Shown here: positions 1 to 8,965 of the stretch, piece by piece | Layout: the number at the start of each line of letters is the position of its first letter | How positions within the stretch are numbered: the stretch's first letter is position 1 | Assembly: GCA_945828095.1 (NCBI GenBank) | Contig: CALZOZ010000004.1 | Coordinates: 1 to 56,317, forward strand | From: an uncultured Clostridia bacterium | GTDB taxonomy: Bacteria > Bacillota > Clostridia > Peptostreptococcales > Anaerovoracaceae | Direction: 5' to 3' | Length of the DNA: 56,317 nucleotides | Position numbers and translations under genes: made by a program | The notes under the pieces: generated by a model | The model's input: only the letters and a program-made list of their open reading frames with translations | Databases searched by the model: none | What the model was told of the DNA's origin: nothing

Positions 1-42
1 CACTGCATATCGTCGGCAGCGTCAGATGTGTATAAGAGACAG
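1..42. other. Nextera library adapter and i5 index (contamination)
   Basis: Bases 10-42 are the Illumina Nextera read-1 transposase adapter: TCGTCGGCAGCGTC followed directly by AGATGTGTATAAGAGACAG. Bases 2-9 (ACTGCATA) match the Nextera i5 index 506, and base 1 is the last base of the preceding adapter. None of this belongs to the organism, and real sequence starts at 43. It marks the window start as the raw end of an untrimmed contig. Confidence 0.97.
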
Positions 43-637
43 CTCCCAAAGCTCTTATAAGTTCATTTGTAAACATTTCAGATGATACATAAAGAACATT
101 GAGATTCGGATTTTTTTCTAAAAGATATATTCCGATGGCATGCATCAGATGAGTCTTTCCTAAACCTGATCCTCCGTATATAAAAAGAGGATTATAAGCT
201 TCAGAAGGAGATTCAGCTACTGCCAGCGCTGCTGCATGAGCATACTTATTGCTTCCTCCCACTACGAAATTATCAAAATTAAACTTCGGATTGAATATTT
301 TCTGTTTATTCAATCCCTTTTTAGGAGGTGTAACTTTAACCGGATTATTTTTTTCCTCTTCTTCATCGTAAGTATCAGAATCCTTTAAAACTACACGATA
401 CTCATCATTAAGAACTGTTTTAAATGCATTCTGAAGATATGTAAGGTATCTGTTTTTTATTGTTGAAATTATAAAGTCTTTACCCTTGTCCGAATTAACC
501 TCAATATATACTATATTAAGGCTGTTGTCTATTTTTCTGATTTTTAATGGTTTGAACCATGTTTCAAAACTGATTGGGGTAGTATTTTCTTTAATTATTT
601 CAAGAACGCTGTCCCAAATCTTTTCGTAGCTTGTCAT
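43..637 (-). CDS. dnaA: Chromosomal replication initiator DnaA (N-terminal part, cut by contig end)
   Basis: DnaA binds DnaA boxes at the origin, opens the duplex and loads the helicase. About 198 codons are present. They start at ATG (637-635), behind AGAGGAAA, with [18 protein letters not shown], the N-terminal DnaB-contact domain. A lysine/glutamate-rich linker follows, and then the start of the AAA+ domain with Walker [13 protein letters not shown]. The rest of the AAA+ domain and the DNA-binding domain IV lie beyond the adapter junction. The gene is divergent from rpmH across the origin, as in most Firmicutes. Confidence 0.96.
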
Positions 638-800
638 AAATTTTTCCTCTTTTATTTTTTATCTGTTACTCTATTTTATATAAAAAGTTATCCACAGGCA
701 AGAAGAAAATGTGGATTATCTTAAAATAATGAAAATAAACATTTCCGCAGAGTTATCCACAGGCTTAGGATAAAGTTATCATAAAGTTATCAGAAATTCC
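638..800. other. oriC region with DnaA boxes
   Basis: The dnaA-rpmH intergenic region holds two perfect DnaA boxes TTATCCACA (688-696 and 753-761). It also has a reverse near-match (TGTGGATTA, 710-718) and two degenerate TTATCANAA boxes (776-784 and 787-795). The surroundings are very AT-rich. Position and content match the incA/oriC block upstream of dnaA in Firmicutes. The unwinding element cannot be fixed from sequence alone, and a second box cluster downstream of dnaA would lie outside the window. Confidence 0.88.
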
Positions 801-807
801 AAAAACA

Positions 808-836
808 TTGACAAACCGCTATTTTTAAAGTATAAT
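808..836 (+). promoter_or_regulatory. Promoter of the rpmH operon
   Basis: A perfect sigma-A promoter: TTGACA (808-813), 17-base spacer, TATAAT (831-836). It is followed by a leader of about 65 bases with the ribosome-binding site AAAGGAG (890-896) and the rpmH ATG at 907. A consensus promoter this strong suits a ribosomal-protein operon. Confidence 0.93.
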
Positions 837-906
837 ACTTGAGCGTATGTGCCTATTGGAATTTAGATCGGCACAATAAAACAATTCAGAAAGGAGACTT
901 CGCACT

Positions 907-1041
907 ATGAAAATGACTTATCAGCCAAAAAAGAGACAGAGAATGAAGGAGCACGGCTTCAGAAAGAGAATGTCAACTAAGAATGGCAGAAACGTTTTAA
1001 AGAGAAGAAGAGCAAGAGGCAGAAAGAAACTCACTGCTTAA
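907..1041 (+). CDS. rpmH: Ribosomal protein bL34
   Basis: A 44-residue, very basic protein of the large ribosomal subunit. It begins [20 protein letters not shown] and ends with an arginine/lysine cluster ([12 protein letters not shown]), which is the full bL34 family length and pattern. The start has a good SD (AAAGGAG) ten bases upstream. It is first in the run with rnpA and yidD, the near-universal bacterial order next to the origin. Confidence 0.98.
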   Translation: MKMTYQPKKRQRMKEHGFRKRMSTKNGRNVLKRRRARGRKKLTA

Positions 1042-1073
1042 TTTTTTCTCATGCTTAAGAAAGCTAAAAAATC

Positions 1074-1412
1074 ATGCTTAAAAAAAATGTTTTAAGAAAA
1101 AAAAGTGATTTTTCCTCAATTTATAATAAGGGAAAATCAGTGGGGGATAGATTTGTGGTGCTCTTTTACCGTAAAAATAATCTTCCCTACAATAGGACAG
1201 GCTTTTTAGCGAGTAAAAAAGTCGGAAATAGTGTTAAGAGAAACAGAGCAAGACGTCTTATGCGTGAAAGCTACAGGCATATTCAGGACGGACTTCCATG
1301 CGGTTACGATTTTATAATTATAGCCAGAAACACTATCGACGGCAAAAAATGCAGCGAGGTGGAAAAATCTCTTATTTCCGCCTTCAGAAGAACCGGAGTA
1401 CTAAAGAAATAA
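1074..1412 (+). CDS. rnpA: Ribonuclease P protein component
   Basis: Protein subunit of RNase P, which helps the RNA subunit remove 5' leaders from tRNA precursors. The 112 residues contain the family signature [18 protein letters not shown] (roughly residues 48-65), the basic RNA-binding helix. The size is normal. The gene lies 32 bases after rpmH, and its stop codon overlaps the start of yidD (1412). The SD is weak, so translation may be partly coupled to the rpmH message. Confidence 0.97.
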   Translation: MLKKNVLRKKSDFSSIYNKGKSVGDRFVVLFYRKNNLPYNRTGFLASKKVGNSVKRNRARRLMRESYRHIQDGLPCGYDFIIIARNTIDGKKCSEVEKSLISAFRRTGVLKK

Positions 1413-1621
1413 TGAAAAAACTGCTTATTTTAATCATAAGATTTTATCAGAAGTTTATTTCTCCTTTATTTCCGCCTACCTGCCGGTTTTATCCTACCTG
1501 CTCCACATATTTCATACAGGCACTGGAGAAGTACGGAGTTTTTAAAGGTAGTTACTTAGGAATTAGAAGAATTTTAAAGTGTCACCCGTGGCATGAAGGC
1601 GGGTATGATCCTTTAAAATAA
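1412..1621 (+). CDS. yidD: Membrane protein insertion efficiency factor YidD
   Basis: A 69-residue protein of the YidD/Haemolytic family, thought to assist YidC-dependent membrane insertion. It has an N-terminal amphipathic/hydrophobic helix ([18 protein letters not shown]) and the conserved Cys-rich core [10 protein letters not shown] ... [10 protein letters not shown]. The reading frame is open further upstream (from 1298), but the ATG at 1412 gives the family-length protein and overlaps the rnpA stop by one base, typical of coupled translation. Confidence 0.96.
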   Translation: MKKLLILIIRFYQKFISPLFPPTCRFYPTCSTYFIQALEKYGVFKGSYLGIRRILKCHPWHEGGYDPLK

Positions 1622-1633
1622 TGGAGGAAATTA

Positions 1634-2338
1634 ATGGGAATATTAGCAAAACCATTAGGTTTTCTGCTTTCCTGGCTCTATGAACTCATAGGAAGCTATG
1701 GTATCGCTTTAATAATTGTAACTGTAATTGTAAAGCTTTGCCTTTATCCTGTGTACGCTAAATCTATCAAGTCAACTATGAAGATGACTGAGGTACAGCC
1801 AAAGATTCAGGAAATACAGCAGAAATATGCCAAGGATAGAGAACTCATGAACGAAAAGATGACTGAGTTATATAAGGAAGAGGGCGTAAGCATGTACGGC
1901 GGCTGTCTTCCAATGGTAGTTCAGATGATCGTAATCATGGGTCTGTTTGCTCTGCTTAGAAATCCTATGGCATATATTGATTCAGATAGTATGCTATTTG
2001 CAATCCATGAACCTTTCCTTTGGATTCAGGACCTTGCACAGCCGGACAAGTGGATTCTTCCGATTATGGCCGCTGTTGCAACATTTATTGCAACTTTGAT
2101 GTCGCAGAACGCTACAGCAGGTGCAAACGCTCAGCAGACAAAGATGATGAACAGTATTATGAAGTATTTCTTCCCTATCATGATTCTTTGGATGGCGAGA
2201 AGTTACCCTGCAGGTCTTGCAATTTACTGGTTCGGAAGCCAGCTCATCCAGATTTTCTATAATATGAGATTCGCAAAGATGAGAAAGGAAAGCGCAGAAA
2301 AGAGAGCTAAGGCATCTAAAAAGAAAGCAAGAGCATAA
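1634..2338 (+). CDS. yidC: Membrane protein insertase YidC/OxaA
   Basis: Inserts and folds inner-membrane proteins, alone or with Sec. At 234 residues it is the short Gram-positive type without the large periplasmic domain. The hydrophobic segments lie near residues 8-40, 93-107 (GGCLPMVVQMIVIMG), 135-155 and 170-200, with a basic tail (KRAKASKKKARA) that can contact the ribosome. The transmembrane arginine-equivalent region follows GIALIIVTVIVKLCLYP. No lipobox is seen, unlike SpoIIIJ of Bacillus. RBS GGAGG lies just upstream. Confidence 0.96.
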   Translation: MGILAKPLGFLLSWLYELIGSYGIALIIVTVIVKLCLYPVYAKSIKSTMKMTEVQPKIQEIQQKYAKDRELMNEKMTELYKEEGVSMYGGCLPMVVQMIVIMGLFALLRNPMAYIDSDSMLFAIHEPFLWIQDLAQPDKWILPIMAAVATFIATLMSQNATAGANAQQTKMMNSIMKYFFPIMILWMARSYPAGLAIYWFGSQLIQIFYNMRFAKMRKESAEKRAKASKKKARA

Positions 2339-2359
2339 AACATTGGAGGAAAAAATTAT

Positions 2360-3187
2360 ATGGATTTTTCTGAGAAATGGGGAACGGATGTAGATACAGC
2401 GGTGCAGCTTGCACTTGCTGATCTTAAACTCACCATAGATGAAGTTGATGTTACTGTTCTTGAAGAGCCTTCCCGCGGATTTTTCGGAATAGGTTCCAAA
2501 TTAGCTTTAGTAAGAGTAGAAAAGAAAAAACCTGCTAAACCTGAACCTGCTCCAGTACCTGAAAAGAAGGAAAAGCCGCAGCAGGTACAGCCTGAAAAGG
2601 TAAAGAGTGAAAATACTGAAAAAACTGAAAGAACAGAAGCACCAAGAAATAAAAAAGAAAGATCAAACAAAAAGCATAATAAAAAGGAAAGAGAACCGAT
2701 TGCACCTGTAATCGAGAAGATTCCTGACGAAGAGCTGACTGTTTGTGAAGACCATGTAGCCTTAAAGTTCCTCGAAGAGGTTACTAAAGAAATGGGACTT
2801 ACTCTTGATATCACTGCAAAGACAGGAGCAGATTCCCTTTACATTGATATCCAGGGAAAAGATTCAGGAACAATTATCGGCAAGAGAGGACAGACTCTCG
2901 ATGCTATTCAATATCTCACAAGCCTTGTAGTAAACAAGGAAAATCAGAACTACACCAGAGTAGTTGTTGATGCTGAAAACTACAGAGCAAAGAGAGAAAA
3001 GACTCTGGAAAAACTTGCTTTAAGACTTGCAGGCAAGGTTGCCAGAACAAAGAGAAGCATTAAGCTTGAGCCAATGAACCCTTACGAAAGAAAGGTAATT
3101 CATGCAACTCTTCAAAACCACCCTCAGGTTACTACAAGAAGCGAGGGTCAAGATCCATACAGAAGGGTTATAATTGAATTGAAGTAG
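2360..3187 (+). CDS. khpB: RNA-binding protein KhpB/Jag (Jag-N, KH, R3H)
   Basis: A 275-residue single-strand RNA-binding protein, formerly SpoIIIJ-associated Jag, that partners KhpA in other Firmicutes and affects cell-wall and division genes. The order seen is a Jag-N domain (1-50, SRGFFGIGSKLA), a highly charged lysine/glutamate linker (about 55-115), a KH domain with the GxxG loop IIGKRGQTLDAIQ, and a C-terminal R3H domain with the R-x3-H-type motif around NPYERKVIHATLQNHPQV. It directly follows yidC, as is standard. Confidence 0.96.
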   Translation: MDFSEKWGTDVDTAVQLALADLKLTIDEVDVTVLEEPSRGFFGIGSKLALVRVEKKKPAKPEPAPVPEKKEKPQQVQPEKVKSENTEKTERTEAPRNKKERSNKKHNKKEREPIAPVIEKIPDEELTVCEDHVALKFLEEVTKEMGLTLDITAKTGADSLYIDIQGKDSGTIIGKRGQTLDAIQYLTSLVVNKENQNYTRVVVDAENYRAKREKTLEKLALRLAGKVARTKRSIKLEPMNPYERKVIHATLQNHPQVTTRSEGQDPYRRVIIELK

Positions 3188-3198
3188 TTTTATTTTAG

Positions 3199-3222
3199 TA
3201 GCCCGTCAGTTTCGACGGGCTA
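3199..3222 (+). terminator. Hairpin after khpB (weak terminator or attenuator)
   Basis: A perfect 9-base inverted repeat TAGCCCGTC / GACGGGCTA with a 6-base loop, in the khpB-mnmE gap. The following bases (TGATTGTTTT) are only a weak U-tract, so partial termination is more likely than complete termination. Confidence 0.5.
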
Positions 3223-3245
3223 TGATTGTTTTAAAGGAGAGTTTT

Positions 3246-4619
3246 ATGTACGATGATACCATTGCCGCTGTGGCAACTGCCATGGGCGAGGGAGGAATAG
3301 GCATAATAAGAATAAGCGGTGAAAATGCCTTGGAAATATTGAACAAGGTTTTTTGCAGTGTAAAAAAACAGCCGGTAGAAAACAGAAAGCTTACTTATGG
3401 TTTTGTGGAAGATAACTTCACCGGTGAAAAAATTGATGAAGTAATGGCTGTATACATGAAAGCTCCTCATTCATATACTGCGGAGGATGTAGTTGAAATT
3501 CAATGCCATGGAAGCATCGTATCCCTTCGTAAAATCATTGCTCTTGTATTGAAAAACGGAGCAAGACTGGCTGAACCGGGTGAGTTCACCAAGAGAGCTT
3601 TTCTTAATGGAAGACTTGATCTTTCCCAGGCAGAGGCCGTCATAGATTTAATAAGAGCGAAATCGGATAAGACTTTCGATGTGGCACTGAGCCAATTGGA
3701 AGGCAGTTTTTCTAAAAAAATTAAAGAAATAAGAGCAGACCTTGTAGACATTCTTGTAAATGTTACAGTTAATATAGATTATCCTGATGAGGATATAGAA
3801 GTTATTACTTATGAAAATCTTATTTCGGGACTCGAAAACGTCAAAGCAAAAGTGGACAGTTTGCTTGCTACAGCAGACACGGGACGAATACTAAGAGAAG
3901 GTCTTAACATTGCAATCATCGGCAAGCCTAATGTAGGTAAATCATCACTTATGAATGCTCTTTTAAGAGAAACCAGAGCAATAGTAACTGAAATTCCCGG
4001 AACTACCCGTGACACTATAGAAGAAGCCCTTACCATCAGAAACATTCCTGTCAAGCTGACAGATACGGCAGGTATCCGTCACACCGATGATGTAATCGAA
4101 AAAATCGGTATAGAGAAGAGTAAGGAGTCCTTTAACAAGGCTGACCTGGTAATCTTTATGGTTGACAACGGCAGCCCTCTTGATGATGAGGACAGAGAAA
4201 TAATAGAATATATCGGTGACAGAAAGGTCATCGTTATAATAAATAAAACAGACCTTGAATCAAAGCTGGAGCGTGATAAAATAGAAGAAAAGCTTCCGGG
4301 CGCAGTTTTTATAGAGGCTGCTGTGGCTAAGGATCAGGGAATAAATATTATAGAAGACGAAATTGAAAATCTCGTTTACGGCGGTCAGGTTAAACAGAAT
4401 GACAGCATGATGGTTACCAATGTGCGCCACAAGGCACTTTTGGAGGAAGCATCGACTGCACTTGGGGATGCCGCATCTATGGCAGAAGCTGGTGAAGCTT
4501 TGGAATTTCTTGAAATCGATGCAAGCAGAGCTTATGAACTCCTTGGAGAAATAATCGGCGAAGCAGTAAATGAGGATATTATAAATGAAGTTTTCGCCAG
4601 ATTCTGTCTGGGAAAGTAG
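3246..4619 (+). CDS. mnmE: tRNA modification GTPase MnmE
   Basis: With MnmG it installs the (carboxymethyl)aminomethyl group on U34 of certain tRNAs, using folate and GTP hydrolysis. The 457 residues show the N-terminal tetrahydrofolate-binding domain ([21 protein letters not shown]) and an inserted G domain with G1 GKPNVGKSS (about 226-234), DTAG and NKTD. The protein ends FARFCLGK, the conserved C-terminal Cys motif. ATG 3246 is chosen over the in-frame ATG 3222 because AAAGGAGA (3233-3240) precedes it and because 3222 lies in the hairpin. Confidence 0.97.
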   Translation: MYDDTIAAVATAMGEGGIGIIRISGENALEILNKVFCSVKKQPVENRKLTYGFVEDNFTGEKIDEVMAVYMKAPHSYTAEDVVEIQCHGSIVSLRKIIALVLKNGARLAEPGEFTKRAFLNGRLDLSQAEAVIDLIRAKSDKTFDVALSQLEGSFSKKIKEIRADLVDILVNVTVNIDYPDEDIEVITYENLISGLENVKAKVDSLLATADTGRILREGLNIAIIGKPNVGKSSLMNALLRETRAIVTEIPGTTRDTIEEALTIRNIPVKLTDTAGIRHTDDVIEKIGIEKSKESFNKADLVIFMVDNGSPLDDEDREIIEYIGDRKVIVIINKTDLESKLERDKIEEKLPGAVFIEAAVAKDQGINIIEDEIENLVYGGQVKQNDSMMVTNVRHKALLEEASTALGDAASMAEAGEALEFLEIDASRAYELLGEIIGEAVNEDIINEVFARFCLGK

Positions 4620-4641
4620 AAGTATAGAAAAGGAAGAAAAA

Positions 4642-6522
4642 ATGGAACATATTTTAATGGGCGAATATGATGTGATAGTAGTCGGTGCAGGCCACGCAGG
4701 ATGTGAAGCTGCCCTGGCCTCGGCACGTATGGGGAAGAAAACCCTGATGTTTTCTATAAATCTTGAGGCTGTTGCTATGATGCCTTGCAATCCGTCAATC
4801 GGCGGAACGGGCAAGGGACATCTGGTAAGAGAAATCGATGCTCTTGGCGGAGAAATGGGAAAAAATATCGACAAGACTTTTATCCAGAGCAAGATGCTCA
4901 ATACCGCCAAAGGTCCTGCTGTTCATTCTCTCCGTGCCCAGGCTGATAAGAATAAATATCACATCGAAATGAAGAGAACTATAGAAAATACACCAAACCT
5001 TGATATGAGACAAGGTGAGGTTACTGATATAATAGTTGAAGATGGAAAAGTATGCGGAGTTGTGACCAAGACCCATACATGGTATAAGGCAAAGGCTGTA
5101 ATTCTAGCAACAGGTACTTTTTTGGCCGGAAAGATTTTTATTGGAGACAGTGCATTTGCCAGCGGTCCCAACGGTCTGGCACCTTCCAATGAACTTGCAG
5201 AAAATCTTAAGAAACACGGCATGAAGCTGCGACGCTTTAAGACGGGAACTCCGGCAAGGTGTCTCGGCAGCAGTCTTGACTATTCTAAAATGGAAGAGCA
5301 GAGAGGCGATGAGAAAATTGTACCTTTCTCCTTTATGAATGATAACATAGGTGATAACAAAGCACTTTGCTGGCTCACCTATACAAATGAAGAAACTCAC
5401 AGAGTTATCAGAGAAAATTTTCATAGATCAGCTTTGTTCGGCGGACAGATTGAAGGTATAGGACCTAGATATTGTCCATCCATAGAGGATAAGGTTAATC
5501 GCTTTGCAGATAAGAAGAGACATCAGCTGTTCGTTGAGCCTGAAGGTCTTGATACTGATGAGATGTATATTCAGGGTATGAGTTCAAGTCTTCCTGAAGA
5601 TGTACAGCTTGCGTTTTATAAAACCATTGCCGGACTTGAAAATATAAGGATAGTACGCCCTGCTTATGCAATCGAGTATGACTGCATAGATCCTCAGGAT
5701 TTAAAGCTGAATCTGGAGTACAGAACAATTGAGAACCTTTTCTGTGCGGGACAATTTAATGGAAGTTCCGGATATGAAGAGGCTGCTGCTCAGGGTCTCA
5801 TGGCCGGAATTAATGCAGCACTGAAGATTTCCGGAAAAAATCCTTTCATTCTTGGAAGAGACGAGGCTTATATTGGCGTTCTAATCGACGATTTAGTGAC
5901 TAAAGGTACTAATGAACCTTATCGTATCATGACTTCAAGGGCCGAATACCGTCTTGTGCTTCGTCAGGATAACGCAGATCAGCGGCTTACAGAGAAATCC
6001 TATGAAATCGGTCTTGCTGATGAAACCAGATATAAGAAGTATCTGGATAAAAAAGAATCTGTAGAAAAGGAAATGGTTCGTCTTACAGAAAAGACTGTTT
6101 CACCGTCAGAGGTGAATGCTTTTCTCCAAGCTCACGGAACGTCACCTGTAAGTGGAAGAGTTTCATTCGCAGAGCTCCTTAAACGGCCACAGATTACATA
6201 CGAAGATCTTGCCGAGATTGATGATGAAACCAGACCCGGACTTTCATACCATGAAGTGACTCAACTGGAGGTACAGATAAAGTATGAAGGATATATTCAA
6301 AAACAGCTGCAGCAGATAGCCAGATTTAAAAAGCTGGAAAACCGTCGTTTGTCAGAGGAACTTAATTACTCTGAAATTGAAGGTTTACGCCTTGAAGCTG
6401 CTCAGAAGCTGAATCAGATAAAGCCGGCTTCCGTAGGGCAGGCGTCCAGAATTTCGGGGGTTTCTCCTGCAGATATCAATGTGCTGCTGGTTTATTTGGA
6501 AAAGAAAAAAAGAGGAAATTAA
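4642..6522 (+). CDS. mnmG: tRNA U34 modification enzyme MnmG (GidA)
   Basis: An FAD-dependent partner of MnmE in U34 modification. The 626 residues have the Rossmann dinucleotide motif [10 protein letters not shown] at the N-terminus, the GidA signatures [20 protein letters not shown] and [11 protein letters not shown], and the C-terminal helical MnmE-binding region. The start at 4642 has AGGAAG upstream and gives the normal length. Open frame continues upstream into mnmE, but those residues do not belong to the family. Confidence 0.97.
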   Translation: MEHILMGEYDVIVVGAGHAGCEAALASARMGKKTLMFSINLEAVAMMPCNPSIGGTGKGHLVREIDALGGEMGKNIDKTFIQSKMLNTAKGPAVHSLRAQADKNKYHIEMKRTIENTPNLDMRQGEVTDIIVEDGKVCGVVTKTHTWYKAKAVILATGTFLAGKIFIGDSAFASGPNGLAPSNELAENLKKHGMKLRRFKTGTPARCLGSSLDYSKMEEQRGDEKIVPFSFMNDNIGDNKALCWLTYTNEETHRVIRENFHRSALFGGQIEGIGPRYCPSIEDKVNRFADKKRHQLFVEPEGLDTDEMYIQGMSSSLPEDVQLAFYKTIAGLENIRIVRPAYAIEYDCIDPQDLKLNLEYRTIENLFCAGQFNGSSGYEEAAAQGLMAGINAALKISGKNPFILGRDEAYIGVLIDDLVTKGTNEPYRIMTSRAEYRLVLRQDNADQRLTEKSYEIGLADETRYKKYLDKKESVEKEMVRLTEKTVSPSEVNAFLQAHGTSPVSGRVSFAELLKRPQITYEDLAEIDDETRPGLSYHEVTQLEVQIKYEGYIQKQLQQIARFKKLENRRLSEELNYSEIEGLRLEAAQKLNQIKPASVGQASRISGVSPADINVLLVYLEKKKRGN

Positions 6523-6523
6523 T

Positions 6524-7243
6524 ATGGTAGACATGAATCCTTTAAAGAAAGCCCTGGAATCGATGAATTTGGAATGTAGTGATGTTATACTGGAAAAATT
6601 TAACTCCTACATGCTGGGCGTATTGGACTGGAATGAAAAGGTAAATCTTACCACCATAACAGATCCACAGGAATTTGTTGTAAAACACTTTATAGACTCG
6701 ATAATATGCACAGATTATCCGGAGTATGAAGATGCGGGCAAGATAATTGATGTAGGTACCGGAGCGGGCTTTCCCGGAGTTCCTCTTGCCATCGTATCTC
6801 CTGAAAAAGAATTCATACTCATGGATTCACTGAACAAGAGACTTAAAATTATTGATGAGCTCTGCCGGGAGGCCGGTATTGCAAATGTAACCACAATTCA
6901 TGCCAGAGCAGAAGAACTTGCAAAGAATAAGGCACACCGTGAACAGTATGATCTTTGCGCCTCCAGAGCTGTGGCAAATATGGCCGTGCTTGCCGAGTAC
7001 TGTCTGCCTTTTATAAAATTAGGAGGATTCCTGCTGGCATATAAGGGACCTGATGCTGAAAATGAAGTCATCGATGCCGCTCACGCACTTTCACTGCTGG
7101 GAGGCCATGTGGAGGAAATCCGGGATGGCAATCTTAAGGAATTTGGCATAGATCATAAGGTAGTGGTCATAAAAAAAGTAAAAAATACTCCGTCGAAATT
7201 TCCGAGAAAAGCGGGAACACCGGCGAAAGAACCCCTAAAATAG
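6524..7243 (+). CDS. rsmG: 16S rRNA m7G527 methyltransferase RsmG (GidB)
   Basis: Methylates N7 of G527 in 16S rRNA using S-adenosylmethionine. In the 239 residues, the SAM-binding motif IIDVGTGAGFPGVPLA is at about 74-89, with the LMDSLNKR and SRAVANM motifs following. Translation starts one base after the mnmG stop, with GAGGAAA upstream. The stop codon lies inside the loop of the terminator, so this is the last gene of the operon. Confidence 0.97.
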   Translation: MVDMNPLKKALESMNLECSDVILEKFNSYMLGVLDWNEKVNLTTITDPQEFVVKHFIDSIICTDYPEYEDAGKIIDVGTGAGFPGVPLAIVSPEKEFILMDSLNKRLKIIDELCREAGIANVTTIHARAEELAKNKAHREQYDLCASRAVANMAVLAEYCLPFIKLGGFLLAYKGPDAENEVIDAAHALSLLGGHVEEIRDGNLKEFGIDHKVVVIKKVKNTPSKFPRKAGTPAKEPLK

Positions 7244-7261
7244 CGTACTTAGGGGTTTTTT
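7231..7261 (+). terminator. Rho-independent terminator after rsmG
   Basis: Stem ACCCCTAA (7231-7238) / TTAGGGGT (7249-7256), followed by a T run to 7261. The rsmG stop codon falls in the loop. It closes the rpmH-to-rsmG transcription unit. Confidence 0.92.
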
Positions 7262-7274
7262 AGTGTACGAAAGT

Positions 7275-7326
7275 TTGCATATAGATCTCAGGAAATGTTA
7301 TTATTTCCCCAGAAAGGGGTGATAAC
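7275..7326 (+). promoter_or_regulatory. Likely noc promoter and SD-masking hairpin
   Basis: TTGCAT (7275-7280), 18 bases, TATTAT (7299-7304) is a plausible sigma-A promoter. CCCC (7307-7310) can pair with the SD GGGG (7316-7319), and flanking TTAT/ATAA extend the imperfect stem to the base before the noc ATG. The SD would be masked in the folded state. Confidence 0.5.
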
Positions 7327-8112
7327 ATGAAAGTTGTACAGATTCCTGTTTCAATGATAACCGCTAACCCTGAACAGCCGAGAAAAATTTTTAAGGATAG
7401 CGAACTGGAAGAATTAACCAAGTCAATCGCCGAATATGGAGTATTGCAGCCTCTTATTGTGAAGCGAGCTGAAGGCAGAAGATTTATTCTGGTGGCAGGA
7501 GAACGAAGGTTGAGAGCTGCGTGCCTTGCTGGGCTTAAAACCGTTCCGGCAATAGTCAAGGAGCTTCAGGACAGAGAAGCGGCTTTAATTGCATTGGTTG
7601 AAAATGTTCAGAGAGAAAACCTCAATTTTCTGGAGGAAGCCAGGGCATATAAAAAGCTTATGGAAGACTTTGAACTGACTCAGGGGGAGATTGCAAAGAG
7701 GGTCAGCAAGCAGCAGTCAACAATTTCTAACAAAATAAGAATACTTTCTCTTCCTGATGATATACAGGATGCTATTATACAAAACGGGCTGACAGAGAGA
7801 CATGCCAGAGCACTATTAAAGCTTAGCGCTCAGGATGATAGAAAGAAGGTCATAGAAAGAGTTACAGCAAACAGTCTGAACGTTAAGCAGACAGAAAAGC
7901 TGATTGATGACATCCTGACCAGCAAGGAGAAGGCCGAAAGAAGCCGGCGCAAGATAAATTACATAAGCTATAAGATTTATCTTAACACGATAAAAAAAGC
8001 ATTTAATCAAGTTAAGGATGTAGAGAAGAATGCCAAATTTATCGAAAATGATATGGGAGAATTCCTCGAAGTTAAAATAATCATTCCAAAAAATGATAGA
8101 TGTTTCACGTGA
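7327..8112 (+). CDS. noc: Nucleoid occlusion protein Noc (ParB family)
   Basis: A ParB-like CTPase that in Bacillus binds specific DNA sites and keeps the septum off the nucleoid. The 261 residues show the ParB N-domain (NPEQPRKIFKDSELEELTKS) and the CTP-binding GERRLRAA motif at about 59. A central helix-turn-helix (LTQGEIAKRVSKQQSTISNK) and a basic C-terminal dimer region follow. It is assigned as Noc rather than ParB because a second, canonical parB follows parA, and by the rsmG-noc-parA-parB order. Its last codons and stop are part of a perfect parS. Confidence 0.9.
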   Translation: MKVVQIPVSMITANPEQPRKIFKDSELEELTKSIAEYGVLQPLIVKRAEGRRFILVAGERRLRAACLAGLKTVPAIVKELQDREAALIALVENVQRENLNFLEEARAYKKLMEDFELTQGEIAKRVSKQQSTISNKIRILSLPDDIQDAIIQNGLTERHARALLKLSAQDDRKKVIERVTANSLNVKQTEKLIDDILTSKEKAERSRRKINYISYKIYLNTIKKAFNQVKDVEKNAKFIENDMGEFLEVKIIIPKNDRCFT

Positions 8113-8121
8113 AACATCTAT
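8096..8121. promoter_or_regulatory. parS centromere site over the noc stop codon
   Basis: The exact parS consensus TGTTTCACGTGAAACA is at 8101-8116. Symmetry continues outward to a perfect 26-base palindrome (8096-8121). The noc stop TGA is 8110-8112, so the site encodes the last residues Cys-Phe-Thr. It should nucleate ParB loading next to the origin. Confidence 0.96.
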
Positions 8122-8193
8122 TATTTTATGCTAAAGTATGATATAATAACCCGTGATGATATAACGGCATTGCCGAGAGGGAGGAAAATCATT

Positions 8194-8964
8194 GTGGGAA
8201 AAGCAATAGCAATATTTAATCAAAAGGGTGGAGTAGGAAAAACCACAACGAATATAAATCTGGCTGCCTGTCTGGCCCTGAAGGGCAAAAAGGTTTTGAT
8301 TCTCGATATTGACCCACAGGGTAATACAACCAGTGGTATAGGTGTATCAAAGAGAAACCTGAAAAATACAGTTTATAATATTCTGATTGACAAGAACTAC
8401 GACCCTAGAAAGGCAATTATAAAAACAAACGTAAAAAATCTTGATCTGATTCCGGCCAGTGTTGATCTGGCAGGAGCGGAGGTTGAGCTTGTAGAAATTG
8501 AAGGCAGAGAAAGCACATTAAAAAAAGGTCTGGATAAGGTAAAAGACAACTACGATTACATATTTATAGATTGTCCGCCTTCATTGGGGCTTTTGACCAT
8601 AAATTCTCTAACAGCGGTTGATAGCGTACTGATTCCTATTCAGTGCGAATTCTATGCTTTGGAGGGTGTAAGTCAGCTGGTGAGTACAATTGAACTGGTA
8701 AAGAAAAGCCTGAACCCTAAACTTGAAATCCAGGGAGTAATATTAAGTATGTTCGACGGCAGAACCAATTTATCGGTACAGGTAGTGCAGGAAGTAAAGA
8801 AATATTTCGGCGGCAAAGTGTACGCAACTGTTATTCCGAGAAATGTAAGACTGGCGGAGGCTCCAAGCTTCGGAATGCCAATAACTGAGTATGATCCAAA
8901 GTCAAAAGGAGCAGAAGCATATATGGATTTTGCTGAGGAATTTTTAGATCTGGAGGAGAACTAG
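8194..8964 (+). CDS. parA: Chromosome partitioning ATPase ParA/Soj
   Basis: A Walker-type ATPase that works with ParB on origin segregation and modulates DnaA. GTG 8194 is preferred (MGKAIAIFNQKGG, 256 residues) because GGGAGG (8179-8184) precedes it at ideal spacing and it puts the deviant Walker A (KGGVGKTT) at the usual position. The in-frame ATG at 8128 would add 22 atypical residues and overlap a TATAAT at 8142-8147. Other motifs are LILDIDPQGNTTSG and IDCPPSLG. Confidence 0.95.
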   Translation: MGKAIAIFNQKGGVGKTTTNINLAACLALKGKKVLILDIDPQGNTTSGIGVSKRNLKNTVYNILIDKNYDPRKAIIKTNVKNLDLIPASVDLAGAEVELVEIEGRESTLKKGLDKVKDNYDYIFIDCPPSLGLLTINSLTAVDSVLIPIQCEFYALEGVSQLVSTIELVKKSLNPKLEIQGVILSMFDGRTNLSVQVVQEVKKYFGGKVYATVIPRNVRLAEAPSFGMPITEYDPKSKGAEAYMDFAEEFLDLEEN

Positions 8965-8965
8965 T

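Noticed and set aside
4260..4910. 216-codon minus-strand frame across mnmE/mnmG
   Set aside because: Antisense to two conserved genes and without family features or RBS.
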